From NCBI RefSeq assembly GCF_042477335.2, contig NC_091251.1, positions 31,574,501 to 31,638,500 of the forward strand: a stretch of 64,000 nucleotides of DNA, in the 5' to 3' direction. A program made the position numbers and the translations under genes. Shown in pieces: positions 10,750 to 21,949 of the stretch. Source of the DNA: Ovis canadensis (taxonomy: Eukaryota; Chordata; Mammalia; Artiodactyla; Bovidae). Positions within the stretch are counted from its first letter, which is position 1. Each line of letters opens with the position of its first letter. Under the pieces are notes generated by a model, which saw only the letters and a program-made list of their open reading frames with translations, was not told where the DNA came from and made no database searches.

Positions 10750-11225
10750 ACACTCACTTACTCAGAAAAGATTTATTGAATACTTACTTCTTCTTGTATA
10801 TTATGATGGCTTGAAGGTAAAGTGGTAACAAGACAGACATATTTCCTGCCCTCGTGGGAATCATGTCAAGGATCATGAGGGAGACGTATCTAAGTCCACA
10901 CAATTGAGGAATGAATGTCTCAGAGAACACACTGAGCTCTCAATAACAAAGGGGGGTTAACGAGGTGATGGAAAGGGTAGTGATTATTTCAAGCAGAGAG
11001 AACAGTACATATGAGGACTGAGTGAAGAATTCAGTGTGTTGGGGAAACAGATGGAAGGCCAGTATGGTTGAAAGTTGGTAACTGGGGGCAGATTGGCCAG
11101 AGAGGCATGCAGGGATCGGCTCATCTGTAACTTCAGTTTGGATTTTGAATTTTGTCCTAAGAACAGTAGAGAGCCACTAAAGGGTTTTAAGCAGGGTTGT
11201 GACATTAGGTCTGTGTTTTCAAGAA
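10750..11225 (+). mobile_element. L2-type LINE remnant
   Basis: 'aaaagatttattgaatact', 'tgccctcgtgggaatcatg' and later 'gagccactaaagggttttaag' follow the order of an L2-like 3' region. It is strongly diverged. Confidence 0.5.
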
Positions 11226-12775
11226 GAGCCTTCTGAGTAAAGGAAGGAGAAAGACTAAAGGAAGAGAAAGTGGATGTGGGAAACCATTAGGAGCTTGGTG
11301 CAGTTTGCCACTTAGACCTCAGCAGACTGCAAAGGCAAATGGGAACATTTTATCCATTGTCTTCTATGTGGCTGTCCTCTTAAGGTGGGCAGATACCTGC
11401 CATTCACTGGGTTAAAGAGACCTTAGAGAACTCCTGGCACAACCACTTATCATATCAATAGGAAAATTGATGCCCAGAAAGTATGCCAGTGGTAGCACAG
11501 GGTTTGGAATCTCCAACTTCTAGGCTGAGCTTGTTTTCAAAGCACTGTGGCTGCCCCCTTCAGTATTCAGCCATCTAAAAGAAAATGAGTCACTCTGGCT
11601 TTTGGACGTCACTGTTGCTGGGGAGAAGGTGGAGAATATGTTGATTGGGAGACCCTCCCCATTGACCTTGCAAAGTAACCTTGCCTTCAAGAGCTGTGGG
11701 TTGATTTGGGGGGGGAAAATCACCAAAACCTGATTCCGCTTACATCGCTGCTCCATCTTCCACCACCAAACCATATTAGCTGACGTCAGAACTAAGCAGG
11801 GCTGGGGCCCTGTCTGAAAGGCTCAAGGGCCTAGTTGCTGCCAAAAGGAGGCCTGTGTGGACAGGGAGTGGAAGAATGGAAGGATAAAAAGACAGAGACG
11901 CATGGCTTGAGGGACAGAAAAGTGGAGAAAAAAAAAACCAGGAAGAATTAGAACTAAGTGGAGAGAGATAAAGGATTAGGGAACAGTTCAGAGACTCTGA
12001 TGGTGTTTGAGTGAGAAGAGTGAGAATTAAAGATAATCTATACACTTCCTTTACTACACAGATTGCTCAGCAAGACCGGCTTGTACTTACATACTGAAAT
12101 AAATGTCTAAAAAATAAGACCATAAGTTGCTATGGATGGACTGGCAGTTGGGCAACTGGACTGCATTAGAAGGGATCTGGGTGGTATGGTCTTGTGGTTT
12201 CATGCCTCTTTAAAAATGACCCCACTCCAAAGGGTTTAAGATGCACTGCTACATAGCTGGTCCCGGATCTTCTATGGGCATATACCTGAAACTCCTACAT
12301 TAGTGTGCCTAGGAACTCCCCAAAGCCTCTGAGTTGAAAAGGTGGCAGCCTGATTCCAGCTTTCAGCCCTTAGGAAAATACATGTAGCTGTTACCCAGGG
12401 CCCACCACTTCTCTCCTGGAAAGATCATGGAGGATAGTTGGAGACCCTCCCCTACTCCACAAATCCTGAAACTACAGCATGGTGAAGGTGGGGAGAGAAA
12501 AAGGTGATTCTTCTCAAATAATTTCCTTCCCGTGCCCATGTATGACATGTGACTCTGGCCATCTTACTCCAGCCCAGCCTGGACAGACTTTTCTACATGT
12601 AAACAAGCCTCCTCCCTCTCCCTACAGGAAGAAAGATGTGTGGCAGGACAGGACCATGGTGCCTGTCTTTTGAACAGGGCCTGGGAGAAGACCACTTTCT
12701 GCCTCTTCAACTTGACCCACCCTGAGGCTCTGGTCCACAGGTTCTGGTCTAGGACCAGCTTGTGAGGAAGGGAAA

Positions 12776-12815
12776 GCCATAAAGAGGATTGGGAGGCCAT
12801 AAAGAGGATTGGGAA
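12776..12815. repeat. 20-bp tandem duplication
   Basis: gccataaagaggattgggag occurs at 12776 and its near-identical copy at 12796, directly adjacent. Confidence 0.9.
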
Positions 12816-13700
12816 GGGACAAATATGTGGCACGGGAGTGAGGAGATTAGAGGGTAAAAGAAGTGTGGGTTCAGCTGAGAGGACACCTGAGATGTGGGGG
12901 ATGAGGGAGCACAGATGGCTAGAGTTCCTGCTGAGGTCACAGTCCTGGACTCAGATCAGAAGAAGATAGTGTTGGGGTTCTGGATGGGAATGGAGAGACT
13001 GGGGCTATTCCTAAGCAAGAAGGTGGAATTTGGTGCTGAGAGCCTCCTGGGAAGGGAATTGGATTTTGTGATTTAGATGGGCCTGAATTCTGAAGAAGGT
13101 GACAGTTTGGGTCTGTGGGATTTCAGGTTAGCAATCTGAATCAAAAACAGGCTCCAGATGTTGCCAGGTCTTGGAGGCAAGAAGGAAGGGTGCAAGTCCA
13201 AAATGTGTGTGAATGTGGTTATCCCTGAATGGGCTGGCACCAGGTTGGGGGTGGTGGGTGGTGATTCAGGAATGATTGGGTCCAGGGTTTGGGAGACTGA
13301 GGGTGTCAGAGACTTAGAAGGTGGAATAAGTTCCCAAATTCCTAGATTTGGGCTGTCTGATGGGAAAGATGGAGGGAAGTCCAGCTGAAAGGCGGAGACT
13401 GTTAGGGTGTGAGAACCGAGGGGTAGGGAGTTTGAGGTTAGAATAGAGAACACGTCAGGGGGCCGGAGTGATGATCAGAAAGAAGGAGGGTGTCAGAAAA
13501 TTCTGGGTTGAGGGTTCTGTGATCCGGGAGAAAGATTGGGCTGAAGTGGGCTGGTACTGGACTGGTGTTGGACAGGCTCTAGGTAGGGCTTGGGTTGGGG
13601 CTGCAGTTGAGGCTGGGATTTGGGCTGGGCCTCACTCTAATCGGATTGGGGCTGGGCTGGGCAGGGCTGGGCAGGGCTGGGCTGGGCTGACCCCGCGCAC

Positions 13701-13962
13701 CTTTGTGGAGGCCGGTGAGCCGGTCCTTCAGCACCGTCAGCTCGTAGATGCGGCCGAACTCCTCGAACAGCGGCTTGAGGTCCTGCTCGTCCAAGCCCCG
13801 CGGGATCTGCCCCACGAAAAGCTTGATGGCGTCGTGGTCCTTCATGGGCACGGCAGGACCCGGGTTTAGCCCGCTCATGCCGATGCCGCTGTCCGCGGTG
13901 CTGAAACCCAGGCGCGGGCCGGGGCCGGCGGGCGGCGCAGACCCTCCGGGCGCCGCGGCCAT
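13701..13962 (-). CDS. CELF6: CELF6 coding exon 1 (262 bp), start codon and first part of RRM1
   Basis: The chosen ATG is at 13962-13960 (minus strand), with G at -3 and G at +4. The exon encodes a short Ala/Gly/Pro-rich N-terminus ([20 protein letters not shown]), then the start of RRM1 at about residue 46 with RNP2 motif LFVGQI, and ends GLHK at a GTGCGC donor. It matches CELF6 closely, down to the [20 protein letters not shown] segment. CELF proteins bind GU/UGU-rich RNA and control splicing, translation and decay; CELF6 is mainly neural. The frame remains open upstream to an ATG at 14421, so an extended form cannot be excluded from sequence alone. Confidence 0.96.
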
Positions 13963-14279
13963 ATCCCCGCCCGGTCCGCCCTCCCGCCGGTCCCCGCCTG
14001 TCCCGCCGTCCCCTCCCTGGACCGGTGGAGGGGGCCGGGGGGGAGGGGGCGGGACCCAGGCGGAGAGGGCAGAGGGGGAGGCTGCACAGGGGGCGGGGTC
14101 CGGGTGGAGGGGCGTAGAAAGGGTGGGGCAGGCTGGAAGGGGGCGGGGCAGGGGGCGGGGCAGGCCCGGCCGAGGCGGCGGGACGCTGGGGTCTGGCTTG
14201 AGGTCCCCGCGCGGCGCTCTCTGGGCTCCCGCCCGAGCTCTCCCGGAGCTGAGCCCCGAGCCCCAGCCCCTGTGTTTGA

Positions 14280-14427
14280 TGACGTAAGGGCAGCTGGCCG
14301 CCTGGTCTACGCAAATGATTTGCATAATGAGGAAGCAACGGCCAATCAGAGATGGAGTTGACCGGGTTCGGCCGGGGGCGGGAGGGGCGGCTGGGCTCCA
14401 GCGCTCCTTCCTGCTCGCCATGGCAAC
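14280..14427. promoter_or_regulatory. CELF6: Candidate CELF6 upstream element: CRE, octamer, CCAAT, X-box
   Basis: Within 150 bp are TGACGTAA (CRE-like, 14280-14287), the near-palindrome GCAAATGATTTGC containing the octamer ATTTGCAT (14318-14325), CCAATCAG (NF-Y core, 14342), two GC boxes and CTCGCCATGGCAAC (14414-14427), a 12-of-14 match to an RFX X-box. They lie 320-465 bp upstream of the CELF6 ATG. Motif identity is seen; function is inferred. Confidence 0.55.
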
Positions 14428-15845
14428 CGGACCCTAGGATGCCCTGTGTCTGTAGAGTATGTGCGGGCGTGGCCGTGGATCGTGCGTGTGCGCCTTGGGC
14501 TGCGTGAGGGGAAGTAGCTTTGTCATGCGTGGTAATGTCTGAGGGAGTCAGAGCTAACCCCTCTCCTCACACACCAGCACACACAGGCACACACCTCCAA
14601 TCACTGGAGCGTTTCCTGCGGGGGTGGATGGGGATTCCTCTTCTCCATTCCCACTACCGAAGCCAGTCCTCGGAGGAGATCCCACCCCGCCTATCACACA
14701 GCTCTCTCCTCAACAACTGCCTTACGCACGAGACTCAAAAACATTCGTCTCCCACGGATCCCACAAAAACTAAAAATAAAATTTTAAAGAAAGACAAAAC
14801 AAAAACTCCAAAACACTCCTGGAACATGAATTCCTCCTCAGGAGAGTGAGGGAACTTATATAGCCATATTTGCTCACGCACCTAGTTCATCCTGATACTG
14901 TGAGCTCACGAGTGTTATCCTTTTTTTCCAGAAAAGGAAGCTGAGGGTCTGAGGGTCAAGGAGGTTAGGACCAAGCCGATCCCTAACATCTGCTGGGGCC
15001 AGGGCAAAAGAAGAAATGAAAATACATATACTGTGTGTCTAAATATTTAAAAGATATAAATCAAGTTACAAGTTGTTAAATAAAATATGTTTATTTCTTA
15101 TTTCTGCAAATACTCCATAATAAAAATGAAAAATATGTGTAAAACTGCTTTTATATGATGGAAAGTTGGCAATATCAAAGCTGATGGAATTTTTATTGCG
15201 CTTGCTCATGTCTGAGTATTCTCTTGATGGGTCAGTGATATTTGGACACAAGTAGTACAATAAAGATAAATAATTCATAAGATATGTTTATTTCATAATT
15301 TTTTCTTGCCTTCTTTCATTAACATTGCTAATCTGTCTTCATTGATGACTGTTCAAGAGCAGAAGTAGCAACCGGAATCAACAAAAATGTTACAATATTC
15401 AAATTCAGAAATAAAAATTTAAAAAAAATTTTTTTTACTTTTAGCAAGTTATTCCTTGTAATTACCTGATTATGGAATGGTTACCAGAATATTTGTTTCA
15501 CTGAGCTTGATGTATTTTTTCAAATTTCTTTGAAACTTTCTCTGTAAGTCTATTTTTTTAGTTTTCAACTGTTTGGAGAATTTTCCTGTTGTCTCTCTTT
15601 TATGGACTTCTAGTTTGAGAACATACTCTGTACAATTTCAGTTGTTTTACATTTGTTGAGGTTTTGTGATCCTCAGAATATGATCTATCTTGGTAAATGC
15701 TTCGTTGGTGACTGAAAAGAATATTTTCAACAGTATATTCTGCTGTAACTGGATGGAGTGTTCTGTAAATGCTGATTAGATGCTGTTGGTTGATGGTGGT
15801 GTTGAGTTCTCTATCTCTGCTGACTTTATGTCTACTTGTTTTCTC

Positions 15846-15881
15846 AACTGTTGAGAGAGGGGTAAGTCTCTCTCAACAGTT
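15846..15881. repeat. 14-bp perfect fold-back in L1
   Basis: AACTGTTGAGAGAG (15846-15859) is followed after an 8-base loop by its exact reverse complement CTCTCTCAACAGTT (15868-15881). The L1 context normally has only the left arm. Confidence 0.9.
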
Positions 15882-16033
15882 TAAGTCTACAACTCTAATT
15901 GTGAATTTATTTCTCCTTCCAGTTCTATTAGTTTTTGCTTCACATATGTTGCAGTTCTCTTGGTTGGTACATACACATTTAGGATTGCTATGCCTTTCTG
16001 GTGGATTGACTCTTTTATCATTATGTAATGTCA

Positions 16034-18243
16034 ATGATTATATTCTTTGCAGCCAAAGATGGAGAAGCACTATACAGTCAGCAAAAACAAGACTAGGAGC
16101 TGACTGTGGCTCAGACCATGAACTCCTTATTGCCAAATTCAGACTTAAATTGAAGAACGTAGGGAAAACTACTAGACCATTCAGGTATGACCTAAATCAA
16201 ATCCCTTTATGATTATACAGTGGAAGTGACAAATAGATTCAAGGGATTAGATCTGAGAGACAGAGTGCCTATGTCTCTCAGAACTATGGATGGAAGTTCA
16301 TGACATTGCACAGAAGGCAGTGATCAAGACCATCCCCAAGAAAAAGAAATGCAAAAAGGCAACATGGTTGTCTGAGGAGGCCTTACAAATAGCTGAGAAA
16401 AGAAGAGAAGCTGAAGGCAAAGGAGAAAAGGAAAGATATACCCATTTGAATGCAGAGTTCCAAAGAATAGCCAGGAGAGATAAGAAAGTGTTTCTCAGTG
16501 ATCAATGCAAAGAAATAGAGAAAAACAACAGAGTGGGGAAAACTAGAGATCTCTTCCAGAAAATAAGAGATTCCAAGGGACCATTTCATGCACAATAAAG
16601 GACAGAAATGGTATGGACCTAACAGAAGCAGAAGATATTAAGAGGAGGTGGCAACAATACACAGAAGAACTATACAAAAAAGATCTTCATGATCCAGATA
16701 ACCACAATGATGTGATCACTTACCCAGACCAGACATCCTGGAATGCAAAGTAAAGTGGGCCTTAGGAAGCATCACTACAAACAAAGCTAGTAGAAATGAT
16801 GGAATTCCAGTTGAGCTATTTCAAATCCTAAAAGATGATGCTGTGAAAGTGCTGCACTCAATATACCAGCAAATTTGGAAAACTCAGCATTGGCCACAGG
16901 ACTGGGAAAGGTCAGTTTTCATTCCAATCCCAAAGAAAGGCAATGCCAAAGAATGTTCAAACTATCGTACAATTGCACTCATCTCATACGCTAGCAAAGT
17001 AATGCTCAAAATTCTCCAAGCCAGGCTTCAACAGTATGCAAACTGAGAACTTCCAGATGTTCAAGCTGGATTTAGAAAAGGCAGAGGAACCAGAGATCAA
17101 ATTGCCAACATCCACTGGATCATCGAAAAAGCAAGAGAGTTCCAGAAAAACATCTACTTCTGTTTTATTGACTATACCAAAGCCTTTGACTATGTGGATC
17201 ACTATAAACTGTGGAAAATTCTGAAAGAGATGGGAATACTAGACACCTTACCTACCTCCTGAGAAATCTGTATGCAGGTCAATAAACAATAGTTAGAACT
17301 GGACATGGAACAACAGACTAATTCCAAATTGGGAAAGCAGTATGTCAAGGCTGTATATTGTCACCTTGCTTGTTTAACTTGTATGCAGAGTACATCATGT
17401 GAAATGCCAGGCTGGATGAAGCACAAGCTGGAATCAAGATTTCCAGGAGACATATCAATAACCTCAGATATGCAGATGACACCACCCTTACGTCAGAAAA
17501 TGAAGAACTAAAGAGCCTCTTGATGGAAGTGAAAGAGGAGAGTGAAGAAATTGGCTTAAAACTCAACATTCAGAAAACTAGGATCATGGCATCCGGTCCC
17601 ATCACTTCACGGCAAATAGATGGGGACACAATGGAAACAGTGTCAGACTTTATTTTGGGGGGCTCCAAAATCACTGCAGATGGTGACTGCAGCCATGAAA
17701 TTAAAAGATGCTTGCTCCTTGGAAGAAAAGCTATGACCAAACTAGATAGCATATTAAAAAGCAGAGACATTACTTTGCCAACAAAGGTCTGTCTCATCAA
17801 AGCTATGGTTTTTCCAGTAGTCATGTATGGATGTGAGAGTTGGACTGTAAAGAAAGCTGAGTGCAGAAGAAGTAATGCTTTTTACCTGTGGTGTTGGAGA
17901 AGACTTGAGAGTCCCTTGGACTGCAAGGAGATCAAAGCAGTCAACTCTAAGGGAAATCAGTCCTGAATATTCACTGGAAGGACTGATGTTGAAGCTGAAA
18001 CTCCAATACTTTGGCCACCTGATGTGAAGAACTGACTCATTGGAAAAGACCCTGATTCTGGGAAAGATTGAAGGCAAGAGGAGAAGGAGATGACAGAGGA
18101 TGAGATGGTTGGATGGCATCACTGACTCAATGGACATGAGTTTGAGCAAGCTCCAAGAGTTGATGAGGGACAGGGAAACCTGGCCTGTTGGAATTCATGG
18201 GGTTGCAAAGAGTTGGACACAACTGAACAACTGAACTGAACTA
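16034..18243 (+). mobile_element. BovB LINE, 5'-truncated, 7-bp TSD
   Basis: This BovB (RTE-clade) copy runs + and starts inside the endonuclease region; the DCGSDHELL motif, with the catalytic His, is at about 16105-16131. It continues through reverse transcriptase, with a YADD active-site motif near 17470, to the ctgaactgaact tail. The flank AATGTCA at 16027-16033 recurs at 18244-18250. Frames are broken at many points, so the copy cannot encode a working protein. Its host is L1 fragment A. Confidence 0.93.
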
Positions 18244-18415
18244 AATGTCATTCTCTGTTCTTGACAAGTTTCTTACTTTGAGATCTGCTTTATCTGACAC
18301 TAATATAGCCATGCTTGATTTATTTTTTGTTAATGTTTACATAGTATATCATTCTCTATCCTTTTTTTTCAACCTACTTATCCTGTTATATCTGATGTGA
18401 CAGCATATGGTTGGG

Positions 18416-18870
18416 TGTCACGGGCTTTGTAGACTGGGACCTAGGGACTGGAGTTGATGAGAAGGACGCAGGCGACCCAAGTCTCAAGTGAAACAAGGGT
18501 GCTTTATTTGCAGAAAAACATGTTTATATATCTTCATACAAGGCCGCTTTAGGCAGTAAAAAAAAATTGAGCAAAAACAAAGCCAAGCAAATAACAATCT
18601 TCAAAGGGCCAGAAAGCATTTCATATCCTGAGTAAGAGGGGCATAACTGAATAAATTTCACTGGAGTAAGGTCACTGAAGGGAGTCACTGAAGCGAGTTA
18701 CTGAAAGGAATCCAAGCAGGTGCCCCTTCTCATGATCTCAGTCCTGAGAACTGCTTGCAGCTCATGCTCGCTCCTGTTTTCCAGGAACTGATAAGGAATA
18801 GTGAGTCCTTGAGAAACAGCACACAAAAGAAGAACATATTGGATCCCTTAAAGTTTAATGTCCCCTGACA
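18416..18870 (-). mobile_element. Solo LTR of an ERV2-like endogenous retrovirus
   Basis: A 455-bp block begins TGTCACGGG and ends CCCTGACA, with TGTCA/TGACA terminal inverted repeats. It is flanked by GTTGGG at 18410-18415 and 18871-18876. A 6-bp duplication is typical of ERV2 (beta-like) elements. An AATAAA on the minus strand near 18502 lies about 85 bp from the inferred LTR end, which sets the orientation. No gag, pol or env sequence is attached, so this is a solo LTR left by recombination. Confidence 0.8.
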
Positions 18871-18891
18871 GTTGGGTCATTTTTAAAATTT

Positions 18892-19371
18892 CAGTTCAGT
18901 TCAGTCACTCAGTCGTGTCCAACTCTTTGCAACCCCATGAATCGCAGCACGCCAGGCCTCCCTGTCCATCACCAACTCCCGGAGTTCACTCAGACTCACA
19001 TCCATCAAGTTAGTGATGCCATCCAGCCATCTCATCCTCTGTCGTCCCCTTCTCCTACCCCCAATCCCTCCCAGCATCAGTCTTTTCCAGTTAGTCAACT
19101 CTTCATATGAGGTGGCCAAAGTACTGGAGTTTCAGCTTTAGCATCATTCCTTCCAAAGAAATCCCAGGGCTGATCTCCTTCAGAATGGACTGGTTGGATC
19201 TCCTTGCAGTCCAAGGGACTCTCAAGAGTCTTCTCCAACACCACAGTTCAAAAGCATCAATTCTTCAGCACTCAGCCTTCTTCACAGTTCAACTCTCACA
19301 TCCGTACTTGACCACTGGAAAAACCATAGCCTTGACTAGACGGACCTTTGTTGGCAAAGTAATGTCTCTGC
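18892..19371 (-). mobile_element. BovB 3' end, antisense
   Basis: It begins tcagttcagttcagtcactc, the antisense BovB tail, and continues into the end of the ORF (antisense of the WCWRRL region). TTTTTAAAATTT on the left and TTTTTAAATTT on the right form a near-perfect duplication. Confidence 0.88.
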
Positions 19372-19653
19372 TTTTTAAATTTACGTAATCAATTTTTGTC
19401 TTTTAATTGCTGTATTTAGACCATTTACATTTAATATAGTTTTCGATATACTAGGGTTTTAAATCTGCCACTTAATTTTCTGTCTTCTTTTTGTTCCCTC
19501 TGTTCTTCATTTCTCTATTTTCTTTTTTCAGTCTTCCTTAGGATTAATTGTTCCTTATTTAGGTACACTGTAAATACACATCAAAGTTTACTTGTATTGA
19601 CATTTTACCAGTTCAAGTAAAGTATAGAAAATCTACCTACCTTTAAGTCCCTT

Positions 19654-19866
19654 TGTGTGTGTTAGTCACTCAGTTGTGTCCAACTCTTTGTGATTCCATG
19701 GACTGTAGCCCACCAGGCTCCTCTGTGCATGGGGTTTTCCAGGCAAGAATACTGGAGTGGGCAGCCATTCCCTTCTCCAGGGGATCTTCCCAACCCAGGG
19801 ATCAAACCTGGGTCTCCCACATTGCAGGCATTTTCTTTATACTATCTGAGCCACCAGGGAATCCAT
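19654..19866 (-). mobile_element. Bov-tA SINE, antisense
   Basis: It shows the full antisense Bov-tA order from gttagtcactcagttgtgtc to gagccaccagggaatcc, set inside L1 sequence. Confidence 0.9.
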
Positions 19867-20045
19867 AATTCCTTTTATCTTCCCTCATGTATAATTGTCA
19901 TAACTATGTCTTCTATACACTTTGGAAACCACATCAATATTATTCAAAAACAATTTCCTCTTGGAAAACCCAGAGGAACAGTAAAGCCTACCATATTTAC
20001 CTATATTTTCACCGTTTCAAGTTTTTAGTTTATTTTTTACTTATT

Positions 20046-20122
20046 CTTCTTTTGACCATACCATGCAGCATGTGGGGTCTTAGTTCCCACACCAGGGATT
20101 AAACCCATCCCTCCTGCCTTTA
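20046..20122 (-). mobile_element. CHR-type SINE fragment, antisense
   Basis: 'accatgcagcatgtggggtc' then 'cagggattaaacccatccc' is the antisense tRNA-like part of a CHR SINE; the remainder is lost. Confidence 0.65.
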
Positions 20123-21631
20123 TTTTTTAATGTCCATGAGAATCAATAGTGATGACCCCTCTTTCATTTCTGATACAAGTAATTGCTATCTCCTTTTTCA
20201 TTGGTTAGCTTGGCTAGAGGTTTATTGATTTCATTGATCTTTTGAAAGAAGCTTTTGCTGATTTTCTCTATTTCCATTTTTCAATTTTATTGGTTCCTGC
20301 TCTAATTTTTATTATTTCCTTTTTCTGCTTATATTGGATTTTATTTGTTTCTAGTTTCTTAAGGAAAACTTAGATTATTGATTTTAGATATTTCTTTTTA
20401 AATATACACACTTAATGCCATACATTTCTACAGTGTTTTTACTGCATCTCACAAATTATAATTGTGTTTTCATATTCATTTCATTTAAAAATTTTTTAAT
20501 TTTTTCTTGAGATTTTTTTAAGCCAGGTGTTATTCAGAAGTATGTTATTTAATTTTCAAATATTTGGGGGCTTTCTGGCTATTTTTCTGTTATTCTAGCT
20601 TAATTCCATTGTGGTCTCAGAGCATATATCTTATGACTTCAGTCTTTTAATATTTATTAAGGTGTGTTTCATGTCCCAGAATGTGGTGTATCTTGGTGAA
20701 AGTTCCACGTGAACTCAAGAGGAATGTATAGATTCAGCTCACTCATGGTGCTGTTCAGTTCAGTTATGTCAGTATTAATTTTCCCCTGCTGAGTAGTGGA
20801 TTTGTCTCTTTCTCCTTGTAGTTTTATGAGTTTTCCCCTCATATATGTTTCTCTCATGTATACTCTGTCGTTAGGGCATACACTTTAAAGATTCTGTCTT
20901 CTTGGAGAATTAGCTTCTTTATCATTATGTAATGGTCCCCTTCTTTCTCATTTTTTATTGAAGTATAGTTGATTTACAATGTTGTGTTATATACAACATA
21001 TATATATTTACAATGTTGTGTTGTTTTTGGTATACGGAAAAGTGATTCAGTTATTCACTTATATATGTATATTCTTTTCACATTTTTCCATTATGGCTTA
21101 TTACAGTATATTTAGTATAGTTCCCTGTGCTATAAAGAAGGGTCTTACCATTTCTGTATTTCACATATAGTAGTTTGTATCTGCTAATCCCAAACTCCTA
21201 GTTTATCCTCCCCATCCCCTTTCCTTTTGGTAACCATAAGTTTGTTTTCTATGTCTGTGAATCTGTTTCTATTTGGAAAATAAATTCATTTGTATCATAT
21301 TTTAGATTCTACATTTAAGTGATATCATATGGTATTTGTCTTTCTCTTTTTGACTTCCATCACTTAGAATAATAATCTCTAGGTCCATCCATATTGCTGC
21401 AAATGGTGTTATTTCCTTCTTTCTTATGGATGAGTAGTATTCCATTGTATATACATTAATATATCCCACATCTTCTTTATCCATTCATCTGTTGATAGGC
21501 ATTTAGTTTACTTCCATGTCTTGGCATTTTAAATGGTGCTGTTATGAACACTGGGCTCCATGTATCTCTTCAAATTAGAGTTTTCTCTGGATATATGCTC
21601 AGGAGTAGAATTGCTAGATCATAAGGCAACT

Positions 21632-21909
21632 CTAGGAGAAGGCAATGGCACCCCACTCCAGTACTCTTGCCTGGAAAATCCCATGGACAGAGGAGCCTGG
21701 TAGGCTACAATTCGAGGGCTTGCAAAGAGTCGGACACGACTGAGAGACTTCACTTTCACTTTTCACTTTCCTGCATCGGAGAAGGAAATGGCAACCCACT
21801 CCAGTGTTCTTGCTTGGAGAATCCCAGGGACAGCAGAGCCTAGTTGGCTGCTGTCTATGGGATCACACGAAGTCGGACACGACTGAAGCGACTTAGCAGC
21901 AGTAGCAGC
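21632..21909 (+). mobile_element. Bov-A2 dimeric SINE with 9-bp TSD
   Basis: Two related monomers are present (ggagaaggcaatggcacc, then ggagaaggaaatggcaac), followed by a gcagcag-type tail. AAGGCAACT flanks it at 21623-21631 and 21910-21918. Confidence 0.93.
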
Positions 21910-21949
21910 AAGGCAACTGTATTTTTAGTTTTTTAACTGAGGAGCCACC

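Larger units (their letters stand above)
9909..13700 (-). other. CELF6: CELF6 intron 1
   Basis: This 3.8-kb intron runs from donor GTGCGC (13700 downward) to the CAG acceptor at 9909. It contains an L2-like stretch at about 10750-11220 and a 20-bp tandem pair at 12776. The rest (9909-10740, 11230-13690) looks like unique intronic sequence; short open frames there show no recognisable protein. Confidence 0.85.
13690..14500. promoter_or_regulatory. CELF6: CpG island over CELF6 exon 1 and promoter
   Basis: The block is markedly GC-rich with many CpG dinucleotides, unlike the sequence on either side, and it covers the first coding exon and about 450 bp upstream. It includes GC boxes (GGGGGCGGG at 14374, GGGGCGG at 14384). 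No TATA box is evident at a sensible distance. This fits a CpG-island promoter reading leftward; no second gene reading rightward was found. Confidence 0.85.
15440..20045 (-). mobile_element. L1 fragment A (antisense), broken by several insertions
   Basis: Antisense L1 ORF2-region text runs through 15440-16033, 18251-18415, 18871-18891, 19383-19653 and 19867-20045. Successive pieces continue one another across inserted BovB (16034-18243), LTR (18416-18870), BovB (18892-19371) and Bov-tA (19654-19866) elements. It is heavily decayed. Confidence 0.75.

Noticed and set aside
13728..13736. TTCAGCACC, half of a REST/NRSF element, in CELF6 exon 1.
   Set aside because: The second half (GGACAG) is missing at any allowed spacing, and the bases are explained by coding sequence.
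13748..14287. 179-codon + strand open frame over the CELF6 promoter.
   Set aside because: It is the antisense shadow of exon 1 plus stop-poor CpG island sequence; repetitive Gly/Arg/Pro composition, no homologue recognised.
13579..14421. A continuous 280-codon minus-strand frame taken as one exon.
   Set aside because: Only 13701-13962 matches CELF6; downstream of 13701 it reads through a GTGCGC donor into intron 1, and upstream it is GC-rich DNA of unproven coding value (kept as a finding).
18416..18870. Remains of retroviral genes next to the LTR.
   Set aside because: Both sides of the LTR are L1 sequence rejoined at the 6-bp duplication, so no internal retroviral region remains.
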